Shown here: positions 14,786 through 27,945 of the stretch, piece after piece | Layout: each line of letters starts with the position of its first letter | Position numbering within the stretch: position 1 is the first letter of the stretch | Source: Glossina fuscipes | Taxonomy: Eukaryota; Arthropoda; Insecta; Diptera; Glossinidae | DNA: 64,000 bases | NCBI RefSeq assembly: GCF_014805625.2 | Contig: NW_023998540.1 | Coordinates: 1,013,247-1,077,246 of the forward strand | Reading direction: 5' to 3' | The notes under the pieces: generated by a model | What the model was told of the DNA's origin: nothing | What the model saw: the letters and a program-made list of their open reading frames with translations, nothing else | Database searches by the model: none | Position numbers and translations under genes: made by a program

Positions 14786-17700
14786 AAAAAAGCAAATTTA
14801 GCTACGCGGTAAGCCTGAGAAAAACTTAATTTTGCCTTAACCCTCTTTTCTCACAATTACCCAAGAAAAATTGCGATCAAGGCGATCCACACAAACCATT
14901 TTCAATACTGGATTACTATAACGATCGAAATAATTTATTTAAAGAACTTGTTAATAAAATCCTTACATTGAATACATATAGAAACAGGCCTTGAAAATGA
15001 ATGTAGGCAGGCTACGGGTTCTGATCTCAAAAATTTTGATACATATAAGAAGACCTGATAGATTTTATAAATTGTACTTTCATTGGCAAAAGCCTAAGAG
15101 GACTTACCATCAGGTCGCCGGCTATCACGTAGTCGCACTCTTACGTATTCTCACTATATACAAGTAAAAAAACAAGGGTAAAAATCATGAATACCGGTTT
15201 CTTTGATTTTTTTTTTTTTTTTTTTTTGAGTTTGAAAAGAGAAAATCACCACTGCGGTAAATGTCATTTTCAATAGCAATAAAAAAAACTCAAGTATTAT
15301 TTTGCTCTCACGCATATTGATATCCATTCAGACATAAGCAATGTAATTCTGTTGTCTGAAGTTTAACAAACAAAAGGCGTTATCTGTTTTTATCAACAGT
15401 TGTTAAATGCTCTCAAAAACACAGGCACACGCACTAAGGCTTATCAATTTGAAAAAAAAAAAATAAAAATAAAAACACAAAAGGATTTATTGAACAATAA
15501 TATGACGATATATATGTATATATTGGCATATATCAATTGAAAAATATTTGTATACTTGTTTACATATATCAGTAAGATACACCTGCATATACAATACATT
15601 CACAGGGCATGTATTTGTATTATATCTAATATATGCAAGAAAAACGTACAGAAAAATCAAAAGTTCAACAAACAGAATGAAAATTTAATAGAAACTACAA
15701 GAGGACAAAATGTCATTTGAAGAATTTCAAAGAAACTTGGAAAACGAGTTTTAAAACGAGTAAAAAGGAATTAAGCCCATCTCATCCATCCTGTATACGT
15801 CGAGTGGTAAATGCTTGTGTAGAGGTCAAACGGTTTCATTTTCTTGAAATTGTTTTTTACTTTTTTTTTTTTTTTTGCTTTTTGACACAAAAATTGACAA
15901 TGGCTTATCTTTTTTTACAAATGCATTATTCAATTGTGTTTCAACAATGTCAGAGTGAACGTACCCTCCTTCAGTCTAGGATACACGATAGGCATAGTCT
16001 TTTTTAATGTCATTTTGGTTACGTTCAAATGCTAGCAATGGTCGGCCTGGAAGACACCATTCGGAAGCAAAAGTCCTCTGATCTGAGGGGGGCCCTAGAA
16101 CATCTGAGGTCTTATCGACAATGAACAAATCGTCGTGACGGACTTGACTCGGCACAAATCGATTAGATAAAAACATTTCTTCTTGTTCTCATCAGACATT
16201 TAATTCCCATTGCACTTTGCCTGCCCTTCGTTTTAATACAGGATTTAACTGGCAAGTTTCTGCATACGATAAACACAACTCTTGAGGAAAAGTGTTCTTT
16301 GCCAGCCTTTATACACCCAATGTGTTTTTAATCGTTGATATAAAATACCCTTGTAGGAATTTACGTTTCTCTCCAGTTTCTTTTTGAGGCATAGGTCGTA
16401 TCATTGAATTGTGATTTTTAGATTAACATACGAATTATTTGCGATTCTTAGAAGATGTATTTAGAAATTATATACAAAAACTTATGCTTACAATGCTTTT
16501 ACTGATCTTATCCGTTCCTTCTGCAAATATTTTGCTTATCTATACTTTCTTACAAGCAAGTTACCCAATGTATATGTAATATGACGCTTGACATTTCATG
16601 TGAAATGTTCTGCGAATTTTTGTTAATCTTGCCGCTGTTCGCCAGTTACGTCGGTAACATTCTATCATCTTTTGAATTTGGTTTCTTCGAAAGTCGTTTA
16701 GTTTTTATGTCGAGTCATTTTATTAAATGGAATTTTCGTAAGAATAAATCATAAATCCAATTGGTACTATGAAGAGTTCAAAGATGAATATTTTAGTGGT
16801 CTTGAGTTGTTATTGCTTAGCATCCTGCCTAATCTTCAATTGTTATCCCGCTTACTATTGGACCTCATCAAAGGTAGAATCTTAGAATCTCCAACCTGAG
16901 TTGCTAGAATCCCAAGATTAAAGCTAAAAGTGTAGAAGAGACTTGTATTCATTTTCCCTGAGTTCCCAGAAGTTTTTCTCTTTATCATCAATTAAGATGC
17001 TTGTGTGTAGAAAAGTTTTAAAATTAACAATAAAAAAAAATCATAACATCGGATATTTGCCACTGTAGTATATTCTAGTGCGGGAATTCAATGGGACTAT
17101 CTTAGTTACCATATCACGGCGGGGATCAGAACAGATTGAATTAGTTAACAAGAGAATAACAATTAAAATTTATTAGCGAATTTTTTTAGCTATTATGCAA
17201 TGAATAGAGCAGCACCGAAGCATATCTAAAATATATACAATTTATAGAAATTCCAGACGCGAAAAGCAGACACAAATGTCAAGAGTTCGCTTAAGAAGAC
17301 GATCTTGGATGACGGTCCGCGGTCCATCGGTTGCCCATGTCTACAAGAGTGCATAGTAGGCCAGTAGATAAATTGTATTTCAGCAAAATTTGAGATATGA
17401 ACAATTGATTGTTGGCTCAATTATTCATTTGCAACTGTGTGTAAATGCCGATGAACTGTTTTATTCAATCAATATTAGTGACAGGTGTGCGCACTACAAT
17501 TATCTTTCCAAATCCCCATAAGTTTCGTAAATATTCCCAGAAAAATTGGTAATGTCCGTGATTTGAAATCCAACATATTTATGTTTTTCACTCCTCCTTC
17601 ACTCCATCCTGCCTTTAGGTCAGAACCGCCGTTCAATCTTCTCTAGGGAATTTAATGAAAGGTGAATAAGAGAAAATTTCAAGGTTCACCTTACCGTAGT

Positions 17701-18319
17701 TGCTATTAAAGCGGTCAATCGCCGAACAGGCTTATCAGAGTCACCTGCACATACCTTGATAAGTTGCAGCAGCTTATCTCTAATTTTGACGAACATTTGA
17801 CGAAAGAAGAAAAAGTTTTGAATTGAAAATATTCAAATCGATTTTGAATATGTAGAGAACTCAAAGGACCTGCATAGGAAGCAATAAAAGAAAATAGAAG
17901 CGGAACACAGACAGATAAAATTACTTCACTTTCATCGTTCTGACGACGGCAATGTGTTCAACTTATCCATAGGTGCGTGCTTACATATACGTTTAATAAA
18001 ACCCATAAGCGTAATGTAATAAAATTTTTACAACATACAATAAAGCAATAAAAGGCATATTAAGAAAAAAATGAAAATTAAATGTATGCATATGAGCTCA
18101 CTTACCTGCTGTGCTATATTATATTATATTTCTGTATACAATGAAAAATATATTTATGTGAAAACATTAAAATTAATTTGAAATCAACAACAATCTTGCT
18201 TAAGTCTTAAACATGTACGCAATTGACTTAAACTTTAGCAATTTTCTACCCAAGTGAAAAAATTGAATTCTTTCGGAGTGTTCGCGTTTATGAACAGAGA
18301 GAAGTAAAGTTTTTAAAAA

Positions 18320-18344
18320 ATTCCACATCAAGATGATGTGGAAT
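18320..18344 (+). repeat. Perfect 11-bp hairpin
   Basis: ATTCCACATCA and its exact reverse complement are separated by the three bases AGA. Nothing around it suggests a bacterial-type terminator role, and no gene is adjacent. Confidence 0.8.
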
Positions 18345-19704
18345 GAAACAATTGTCATATAAATGAAATTTTCATGACTTGAAACTCCCATATATTATAT
18401 TATGAAAACTTTTAATGCTTTTTCAAGCTGTTGTGTATATACATATAAGATGTTTTTAACAAATTCGTATCGCTGCCTTTTTTTTTGCTTTATATTTTAT
18501 TATTTAGTAGGAATATGTGCTTAATGAAGCCAGTTAGCTAGATTTTTAAATATGCTTACGAATTATTTCTAAATTTATCTCCATTTCGTAATTATACTTA
18601 ATCAACTTTTTTGAGCGGGAAAACAAAATTTTAAGGCTAACTTAAGGACTTGTACCGCTTCTAAGCACTAAACATTGGCTTATTTTTCAAAGTTCATGCA
18701 AACAAAACGAAAGGATTTATTAATATGCGGGCTTTTAGCAGTAGAAAGTACAAATTTCAGAGCCGGCGAGAAACCATTTTGCAAATTTTTAAAAAAACAA
18801 CAACAAGCTTTCGACAATTCTTCTTCTTTTTTTCTTTTTTTTAGATGTGTCCTTTACCCTAAGGGTACAGCTCACAATTTTGCAGCAACGAAATCAATAT
18901 TTTTGAAAAAAAATATAAATCGAAATTTAATAAGTATTTAAAAAAAGTGGCTGTAAAATTGGATTGTAAAAATAAATCGCATTTCCTGAGAAGAAGAAGC
19001 AAGATGAGTTGATGTTTATTTTAATAATAGATCGGTCGAGCGCATCATTATAGCGACGATGGCTAGTTTATTAGCTTCGAAACTAGGGAAAAACGTACAA
19101 ATTTATTGCCGCATCACTAGGTCGATCATAAAACTTTGTCGCGAATGTTTTAGATTCCCCAAAAGAATGCATTGATAAGTGTGGTCCAATTAAAATAACT
19201 TCTCCTGCTTCCGATAATTGTATGGCAATTTTAGCAAAGAAAGATCCCTTCAAGTCATTTAGAGCAATTTCTAGCAAAACCGCGAATGCTTCATCGTTCG
19301 GAATTGTTTTTCGACGCATTCTAGGTACCATTCTACGAGGGAGAATAGCTCGGAAAGCTCTTTTGTTCAAAAAAATTAGTTTAGAGAAGAGGAAAGACTT
19401 TGCTTTGAATTATAAATATTGGTGCAAGCCAGAATGCGAATAAAAGTGGAGAAATATGCTTTGGAACGACGACACAAAAGTGAATTTGTGAAAAAAATTT
19501 CTCATTAGATAGCTTTCATTACGTAGCGTTCCTAAAATAGGAAATACTTATCCAATGCCGTAATACTTTCTTGTTATCATCATGTCCCAAGAAAGATTCT
19601 CAAGACTTCATAAATTCTAAAGAGCATTCTAACTTTTAATATTTTTATCTTTGAAAATCAGACTCTTTTGCCCTATAAAGTTTTATTTTTCACAGGAAAG
19701 GACT

Positions 19705-19985
19705 ACCGCATAATCAAGTGGTTAAGAATTGCAACTATCAAGTCAATATACTCGATTTCAAATTCCAGCGCGATAAATCTCACTTTAATTGCAATCGGTT
19801 TGTGGTTCCAGCTACCCTGACTTCCCGACATTTAAAATCATAACGAATACCGATGCATGCCTCCTAGGCAGCGGCCATTACCTATATCTCTTTCGATCTG
19901 CCTCTTTCTGACCATTACCATGTCAAACGTATGTATACCCGTGAATGATTGGTCACATAAAAAATAAAAGAAGGAAAACATAAGA
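19705..19985 (+). repeat. SINE-like copy with recognisable pol III boxes
   Basis: TAATCAAGTGGTTAAG at 19711-19726 resembles a Ser/Leu-type tRNA box A, and GATTTCAAATTCC at 19754-19766 resembles box B (GGTTCRAATCC). The body has TATCTCTTTCGATCTGCC, TTTCTGACCATTACCATGTC and a GAATGATTGGTCAC tail, followed by an A-rich end (AAAAAATAAAAG). Confidence 0.6.
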
Positions 19986-21499
19986 AGGTATTCAAAAAAT
20001 TGTCGGATCGCATCCTATCAAAGTGCAAAATTTTCCAAATAAACCGTTACCTGGAGAATAGTCATAAACATACTCCAAGGTAATTCATTTTGAAAACAGC
20101 CTTCGTCCTAGAGCCGATACATGAATTAATGAGCTAAACGTCTCAAAAATTTCGAACAATATATTGAACATAAACTTAAATCTCCAGAAAATATGATTGC
20201 GATTAGCTTATATCACGGGCTGTGTAAAATATAAAAATGGGAAAAATCCTTCAGAATGTAGATGAGAAAATGCCACAAAGCCTTTATTGGATTTGCACAA
20301 TTCATCCCAGAACATGAAAACATTTATCACTTCTTTACAACGGATTGTGGATTGGAAATTATATCCAATGTTTTGGCATCTTTAGTGCTTTATAAATTTG
20401 CGACTTTCAATTAAAAAGTCAAACAAAAAAAAAAAAATATATATATATATATATATGTATTTATATATATATATTTATATTTCTTCTCCTTTACACATTT
20501 TTTACATTTTCATACATTGGGAAATGCAACCATGTGAGGCTGCAACCTTATCTGATCTCTCTCTCTCTCTATCTCTCTCTATCTCTTAGTAACCACAAAG
20601 TGATAAACTTATAAATACTTTGAAATTTATATTGTCCGTTATACTCACGTGAGTTTGTTCTGGTTTTTATTAAAGCCGATATGTCGGCTAATGATTTCAT
20701 TGATAAAACTCAATTAAAACTTTTCGTTGGGAAGAAAAAATATTGAATTAAAATATATTAAAGTATAACATATTCTCTTATTTTTTCCATCGTTTTTTTT
20801 TTTTTTTTTTTTGTTTTTTCTTCCTTGGAGCAGCAATTATAACATTTTTGCAATATGCTGTGATTAAATAATAATTTTATTACCTGGACGAATTTTTTCA
20901 CTTTTCATTTAAAGTACATATGTATGAAATTATTTTTATGTTTTTCTTTTTTGTTTTTTTTTTTTTTGCCTTTTTGCGCAACTGAATCACATGCGTTATA
21001 TTAGTTTTGATGTGTTTTAAATAACAAATTTATTTACGTGCAAGTACATGAGTGCGTGCGCTTGTGCGCATAGTTTAATAAAAATAAATTTTATGTTCAC
21101 AATCAAAGGAAACAAGTTTTTGTGTATATATGTATGGCATAAAAACTGCACAAAGAATAACAGACTAAGATGGATATAACGTTTGCACTTAATTATCCCT
21201 CACTTAACTAAGGAAATTGAATTTATGGCTTGCAGCTCCAAATTAAAATTGAATAAACGAAAAACGAGGAAAAATACAATGTCGAAGGCCGCCAACATTC
21301 ACTCTCCCACTCACCCCTCGATTGCTCATTCCACTCTATTTATGTCCTGTTGGTATGAAAACACTTTATTAGTAGTTCAGGGCAATCGAACGTACAATTG
21401 TTCAAAAAAGAAAGAGACAAAGAAGCATTATTGAAATACCTTTTATTCCATAGATAGAAGGGTAAACTTGCATTAATTGAGATGTTAGAAAAAACCAGA

Positions 21500-21830
21500 T
21501 TACTGTATACCATAAATGTTTGCCTTGTATTGGCCGAATAAATCAATCAATAAGTAGACAAAAATAGATAAAGCGATCGTCGATATGTTTATCATTACGT
21601 GCTGCACCACTTGTGGTGTATTAAGTTGGTGACGATATATGTGACGGCCGGAAGGACTAACTTTTATTGTACCGCATTGCTTTTTGAATCGATCTAAGCT
21701 TGTCTGTCCGTTTATCCGTTTAGTTTTCAGATCATAATATTTGAGATTCTTTGATCGAATCTGATACACAAACTTATTTTGATACAAAAACGATCCCCGA
21801 AAGTTCAAAGTCGTACAGGCGATGGAAAAA
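21500..21830 (+). repeat. Decayed R1 copy
   Basis: AATCGATCTAAGCTTGTCTG followed by TCCGTTTATCCG and a Cys-poor AT-rich tail matches the internal CATGTCCGTCCGTC-type region of the family. No intact gene is present. Confidence 0.4.
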
Positions 21831-22043
21831 ACTAATGTTTTGCAGTACCTGAACAAGGCTCAGGTAAAACTGTTAAGGAACAAAGAGACCTTGGTTTCTC
21901 TCACCACTTCAAGCAAGTTATCATTTCATCATCAAAATGAGGCAAACAAAAACGAAGTTTCGAAAAGAGTTGTTTCCGTTCATATTGATAATGGAGAGCT
22001 TGACGAAGCTCTTCTTTGAAACATTTTGAGGTAAAAGTTCTGC

Positions 22044-22361
22044 TCAAATTTGCACGAAGTCAATTATGTAAACTGCATTTCCTATTGCGTTCAGTACAAA
22101 GAAAGCACTAAAGAAACATTGACTTTTGTTAGATATCTTTTGTTTTGTCTTGGCGTGGCTTACTAGGTGTTTGCGAGTACATTCATGATATCTAATTATT
22201 CGATTGGATAAAGTCCATAAGACTCTGAGACAATAAAGCAATTTTTTCTGCATTCTGTCAACGCGTTCCTCACATGTCCTTATACCGCTTCTGCTCGTTA
22301 AAATTGTTTTCAATTTGCATCCATAGATCAAGTTTTCGAAATGATCGTGATTCGTTTGCAC
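22044..22361 (-). pseudogene. Possible decayed C-terminal part of a non-LTR reverse transcriptase
   Basis: The minus-strand translation reads NLIYGCKLKTILTSR, then CEERVDRMQKKLLYCLR, then a tail with SQCFFSAFFVLNAIGNA. This resembles the region after the reverse transcriptase fingers/palm in jockey/I-like LINEs, where a LEYxxxxW block is followed by RIExVQKxFLRxxLR and a conserved FxxDxLNxxI stretch. The match is partial and no catalytic FADD box is visible. A chance open frame is possible. Confidence 0.35.
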
Positions 22362-22616
22362 TATACATCATACAATCAATGAGAGGCATTTACTCAGCAC
22401 ATCTTACATATACTTATCAGGGCCATTTAACACTTCAGCTTAAAATTTATGGCGATGAAGCGATTGGCATGCCACTCCCAAAATGAAATAACATTCAAGC
22501 TCTCTATAAATTCACATAAGGCGAAGGGTATTCAAGTTTCAACACAAAACGAGTATAAAATTTTCTCTCCATTTTTATTATATTGAATTCGCTTTGCTTT
22601 CACTTTTGATTTGATT

Positions 22617-22716
22617 NNNNNNNNNNNNNNNNNNNNNNNNNNNNNNNNNNNNNNNNNNNNNNNNNNNNNNNNNNNNNNNNNNNNNNNNNNNNNNNNNNNN
22701 NNNNNNNNNNNNNNNN
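22617..22716. other. Assembly gap, 100 N
   Basis: Exactly 100 undetermined bases, the usual placeholder for a gap of unknown size. Sequence on both sides is AT-rich, and the tandem array starts about 320 bp to the right. Confidence 0.99.
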
Positions 22717-23039
22717 TAATAAATATAAAACATAAATATTTAAAATTAATTTTAAAAACCAATAAATAAAATATTACAGATTTATTTAATCGCACTTATT
22801 TATTTCACTTATGCTATGCTCTCTTTAGATCGCATCATTTAATTCGATTTGATTTGATATCAATGAATCAATAAATAATAGATAACTTGTATGGGCTTTA
22901 TTTGTTTCTTTCTATTCCAAAGTTATTGTATAATTGTTGTTGTATAATTTTCCCGCCATAATAGATCATTGCGAAAAGTAAGCGCACGCTCAATACGCCG
23001 GATCTTTATTTAGTCTCTGTTTGTAAATGAATAAATTAC

Positions 23040-23710
23040 TGTCGTTCTTTCACAAAATGTAGGCAGGAGTACCGCTACGTTGTTAATAGGTGCGGAATTG
23101 TGTTTATGCAAGGATTTTACACTCAATACAATTTAATGATCCTAACTATTCACCTTCATCCTTCCGTCCATCTCTTTAATAAACCACAGGCAGGAATACT
23201 GCTAAGTTTCTAGTGTTTAAGCAAGAATTTTATATTGAATATAAGTCAACTGAATCTAACTATCCATCTCTATCCATTCACCCACCGAAGCGGGTAGTTC
23301 TTTAACAAAATGTAGGCAGGAATACCGCTACGTTTCTAATTGTGTTTATATGAAAGGATTTTATACTCAATACAGTTTGAATAAAAGTCAATTGCTATGT
23401 AATTTAGCGATCCTAACTATCCATCTTTGTTCATTCACCCACCGAAGCGGTTGGTCTTCAATAAAATGTAGGCAGGAATATCGTGGAGTTGCTAACAGTT
23501 GTGGGACCGTCTTTCTGGAATAATTTATATTGAACCCAGTTTTACTCTCGAATAGAAGTCATTTACTATGCCATTTAATGATTCCAACTATCCATCTCTA
23601 TCCATCCATCCACCTAAAAAGCTATTTCTTTAATCAAGTATAGGCAGGAATACCGCTAACTTTCTAACAGAACGAGGAATTGGGTTTAGGTAAGGATTTG
23701 ATATTGTACT
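23040..23710 (+). repeat. Five-copy tandem repeat, unit 126-172 bp
   Basis: The phrase AGGCAGGAATACCGCTA (with variants) begins at 23061, 23188, 23314, 23470 and 23642, a spacing of 127, 126, 156 and 172 bp. Each unit continues with a TTTCTAA-GTGTTTA segment, an AAGGATTTTATACTCAATA segment, then CTAACTATCCATC and a CACCCACCGAAGCGG segment before the next AGGCAGG. Copies differ by substitutions and by presence or absence of an internal GAATAGAAGTCA block. The array lies about 320 bp after the assembly gap, so it may be longer in the genome. Confidence 0.9.
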
Positions 23711-23974
23711 CTCTTAAATTAAAGCCACTTAATACAAAAATCTTTGCTATTACTTCTTCTTAAATTTTCAGCGGGTGAACAACAGATGATATCCTTCGTT
23801 GTAGAATAAACGCGAAGTTCTTAGTTGGCGTCTTAGTAACGTTGGAGGTTAGTTTTGGTACATTTTTCCCTTTGATTATTTCATTACATTTCGTCAGTAA
23901 ACAGTATTTAAATCAATGTCTTATTAATTTTTGCCCGTTAAACGTCGGCCAAGTTTTTGTTTTTTCTTCTCTAT

Positions 23975-24300
23975 TTTTGTACCCACCACTATAAGATAGG
24001 GCTAAACACATTTCCATTTTTCCCATCATATATGTAACACGAAAAAAGAAGCTTCAGAGAATATATATTTTTGATTAGCGTGAAATTCGGAGTCAATTTA
24101 ACCATGTCCGTCTGTGCGTCTGTGTGGTGGATGTTGTTGGCACCCTCCCAGTCGCAAAAGTGAAGATATCGACTTCACCTACGATGGAAAGATTGCAAGT
24201 TTTCGCACGCAGATTGGTATTGAAAATAGGCCAAATTGATCAAAGCAGAGGCTCGCAGTGAAGCATAAAGTGAAGGTAACAAAAATTTGTGGGTTTTTTG
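23975..24300 (+). repeat. R1 copy, 5' and middle parts
   Basis: TACCCACCACTATAAGATAG is followed by a TATATATTTTTGATTAGCGT segment and GTCAATTTAACCATGTCCGT, then CACGCAGATTGGTATTGAAA and GGCCAAATTGATC. The order is the same as at 39.0 kb and matches a repeat found widely in fly genomes. Confidence 0.6.
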
Positions 24301-27300
24301 CTCGTTACTCGGAAATTATTTAAGTTAAAAAGCTCAACGTTTCCACGTTTATGTTGCGAAACACTCTACTCTCTAGATCAAAAAATTGAACCAATAGGCA
24401 ATGCCCGCATAAAGTTACGCATAAAAAAATGTTTTTTTTTTCACTTTTTGGAGATTTCTTGTTTATGTATCATAAGACAACCAGGGTCGAATATTTAAAA
24501 CTATTTTGTACACTCCTTAAATGAATATATATTATCTGCCTATGAATGAGTTAACGTTAAAATGAATGTGATAGACTCCGCGATTTTTCTTAATAGTACT
24601 AGCGATATGGGTATCAAATAAAAGAACATGGAGAGTAGAAAGCGAAAAACATAGTGGAGAGTATGCGAGAATATAATTTACTTATTTGTTTTTTTTTGTT
24701 GTTGTTATTACTGAAGTACTCGTTCGATAATGAATTTAAGAAATGTCCCTTCATTCTGATTAGTGAAATTTCTTTTGAAAAGTTTTAATGGAATTATTCA
24801 AGAGCAAATTGAATATCACTTCTTCTCCGGCAATAGATTGCTTTGCTCACTATTATCCTATCTGACCTTCTAAAGCGACGTGAGCGACGTAGCATTTCTT
24901 TTACGGGACAATCTAATGAGTCCCTATCCTGGACTCTATTATCACAAGACAAGGCAAGAGAACTTTCAATAAAAATTTATCCCGGAGAAAAGGGATAATC
25001 GGCAATGCGCTCGGCGCATTGGCATGGATTATCGGGAAATAAGGCCAGCAGAAGTCTCTTTTATCTCTGCAATATTTGGAAAAATTAGCGATAATATAAT
25101 GCATTTTTTTACAATATAATGCAGCAACAAACATTTATGATGAAAAAACGGAAAATGGTATTTGTTCGTGCTTCTGAACTGCATAACGCAAGCATTGTGT
25201 ATCGCGCCTAATTTTGTACTTTGCCTGTTTCTTGTGAATTTATGCTTAACACATGAACTACTGACTATTTCTACCAAAAGGGATCATTAATGTAGTTTCC
25301 TGTTTCTACCAAAAGAGTCGCTTTGTTCCCCTTTCTTTGTGAAATCAAAACTGGAAATAAAAAGCTAAGAATTCGGTACAAGCGTGGCAAAAATGGCTTG
25401 TGCACATATACGCCAATCACAAGTTCCGAACTGGGACAACTTCTAAACGACATCAACAAGTTTTTAATATTTTCTTGTATAAGTTTGGAGTCATTGAACA
25501 TATTTCCGAAAGTTTGCTACGTAAATGTTCAATTTTCTTAATATGATAAAATCTTAATTTCAATTTGTTTCCAATTTACTTTAATACATCTTGGCATGCT
25601 CTTCATCTAATTGCAGATAAATTAGAAATTAATATATAGCCCTTCCATCCGCCCCTTTCCCGCATTAGATATCTTATGAATAATAGATCTTCGGAGAGCA
25701 AGTTCTAATATTCCGTACGAAGACGAAGATGAAGAACTGTATCAAGCAAATCGGTATGGGGTATTTAAAGTCACCCATTCCTCATTATAAGGTTTCCATA
25801 TGAATGTTACCTGATTTTTGGGGGTTTATAGAAAATTTGAGAACAATGGACTGTTTCTGTGAAATCTGCAGAATATTACTTAACGATGTAGAGGAAAGCA
25901 TGAACAGGATTTTTCAAGGAGCAAAGTAAACGTTTATACCTCCCCACCCCCCCGAAGGGAAGTAGGCCGCGTTTCAAATGGAAAACTAATTAATTCGCAT
26001 ACAATCACGACATTTTTTTAAAACTTTGCTGTACTAGTTTGATTTGCTGAATATGCTAAATATTAATGACTGGATATTCTCGACGGCGTTAATGAACTTA
26101 GGCAAGTACAGCGCGATGGAAATGGTTTTGTGTTCTTACGATCGGAGAAAGACCCTATAATACGGCACTCACTTACGTAGACTGTGCAGTTATGTTCTCA
26201 GCCCACGTTTTCTGTTCATTTCATTTCAATTTATTGATTCTTTCTCTTCTACAGCTTCGATTCATGCTTTAAATACATTTTTGAAGTTGGTGTTCTGAGG
26301 GCGATAGTTTCCGGTACAAAATCACTTTCTAAACTATATATCTTTGTACCCTCAAAATAATCGCTCTCCAATCCAAATTCAATCGCGTTTTCCAATTCTC
26401 GAAGGACTTTTGATGTGAGCCTTTTGATATGTCTTTGAGCTATTCCGGCGAGGTGGTCTTTATCTCCTCAGTCGTGGCAAAGCTTCCTTCTTTCATTGGT
26501 ACGCATTGGAAAAGGTTGCAGGAGGCCAAGACCGGTGAATATCAAGTATACCGAAACACGTCCAAGCTTTATATCTGCCAAAAATAAACTAAAAATGCGA
26601 AGCAGTTGATAACGCCGACATACATTGGAGACATTTGTAGCAAACACACATTTGTAATAAAAAAAAAAAAAATTCAAATATCCCACGAAATTTTGGAAAG
26701 TCACCTTTCCTTTTTCAGCACACCCCTTATTATGCTTTTTTATCACATATTTACATTGAAGGACAAATTGTTAAATTTTTTTCGGTGGACATAAAAATGA
26801 TTATTACTCTTTAAAAGAAAAACAAAAAATAAAAGAAATTAGTATATATATATAAATAAGGGAACAGTATGTACCATATATAAACTCTGTATACATGCAC
26901 ACAATTATATTTTTGTTTCTTCTTTCTATCTCTCAAATCTAACTTACTTTAATTAATGAAACAATGATAATATATCCATACAAGTGCCGTCGATTCAGTG
27001 TTAATCAAATAAAATTGTGAATACAGACAAAATTTTAGCTATGTACACTACATGAACACATATATCAACAATTAATATTGTCTACATCAATACAATATTT
27101 AAGAAAGATTCAATTGCATAGTACATATGTATATAGTCCTTTCGTCAGTCACTAATCTATCCACTTTGTCCAAACCAAGAATTCTATAACAAAAAATGCT
27201 CCGTCCTATCTATATGTACAGTTTCTATTTTGTTTGTATTAGGTCTTGTATGGTTTGGGGTCTAACTATCTCGTAACGAAGAGTTGTTATATCAAATAAA

Positions 27301-27494
27301 TGATATCGTAGATAATTCAACTACAAAGCAGTAGATAGCGCTGAAAATTACCAGCAAAAGTAAAACCCAGCAAACAAATGATTGAAATCAAAAGCTTCTT
27401 TGTAGGAATTTCAAATATCTACTCCTATCATCCCAATCTTAAAGTAAGCAATGTGTCAGTACATTGATGAAGACAGTTCCCAGATAGAATACTT

Positions 27495-27620
27495 GATTTT
27501 ATGCAGAAGAGTGTATCAGCACTTACCGATTGGGCACAAACTTCCTCTTTTCTTACTTCTTACTGACCGTGACCGTGTTGTACGTACAAGGGACCTCTTT
27601 GCAATAATTGCTTGATATTG
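27495..27620 (+). repeat. SINE-like copy, 5' truncated
   Basis: The copy starts near AGCACTTACCGATTGGGC and continues with TTCTTACTTCTTACTGACCG, TGACCGTGTTGTACGTACAA and GGGACCTCTTTG. It is clearly related to the 14.7-kb copy and lacks the head. Confidence 0.6.
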
Positions 27621-27786
27621 AAAAACGAAAAGGTAGCACAGGACAAAATGTGTAGAATATATATATAGACAACTCTCGTCACTCAAGTTGACTATAAATC
27701 CCTCATAGGCAAATATGAACAGGCAGGAAAATTACGTAAGGCTGTGGACGAATTTTTTATACAACTTAACTTTTTCTTAAAAAAAT

Positions 27787-27787
27787 C

Positions 27788-27872
<85 letters not shown>

Positions 27873-27945
27873 CTCTCTCTGTCTCTCTCTTTCTATCTTT
27901 CTGTCTCTTTGTCTCTCTTTCCCTCTCTCCCTCTCTCTCGGAAGC
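27787..27945 (+). repeat. Compound (CT)n/(CTTT)n microsatellite
   Basis: About 28 CT dinucleotides run into roughly seven CTTT units, then back into interrupted CT. The resulting Ser/Leu-Phe and Arg/Glu frames on the two strands are artefacts of the repeat. Confidence 0.95.

Larger units (their letters stand above)
12951..22616. other. Gene-free stretch with SINE-like copies
   Basis: SINE-like copies at 14.6 and 19.7 kb and a decayed R1 copy at 21.5 kb lie among AT-rich sequence. The region also holds TA microsatellites near 13.0 and 20.45 kb and a TC tract at 20557-20587. A 139-codon frame at 12965-13384 is mostly TA-repeat translation (Tyr/Ile/Cys) and is not a gene. Confidence 0.6.

Noticed and set aside
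19083..19443. Overlapping open frames on both strands near 19.2 kb, considered as a Tc1 relic
   Set aside because: No DDE motif, helix-turn-helix or terminal repeat could be seen.
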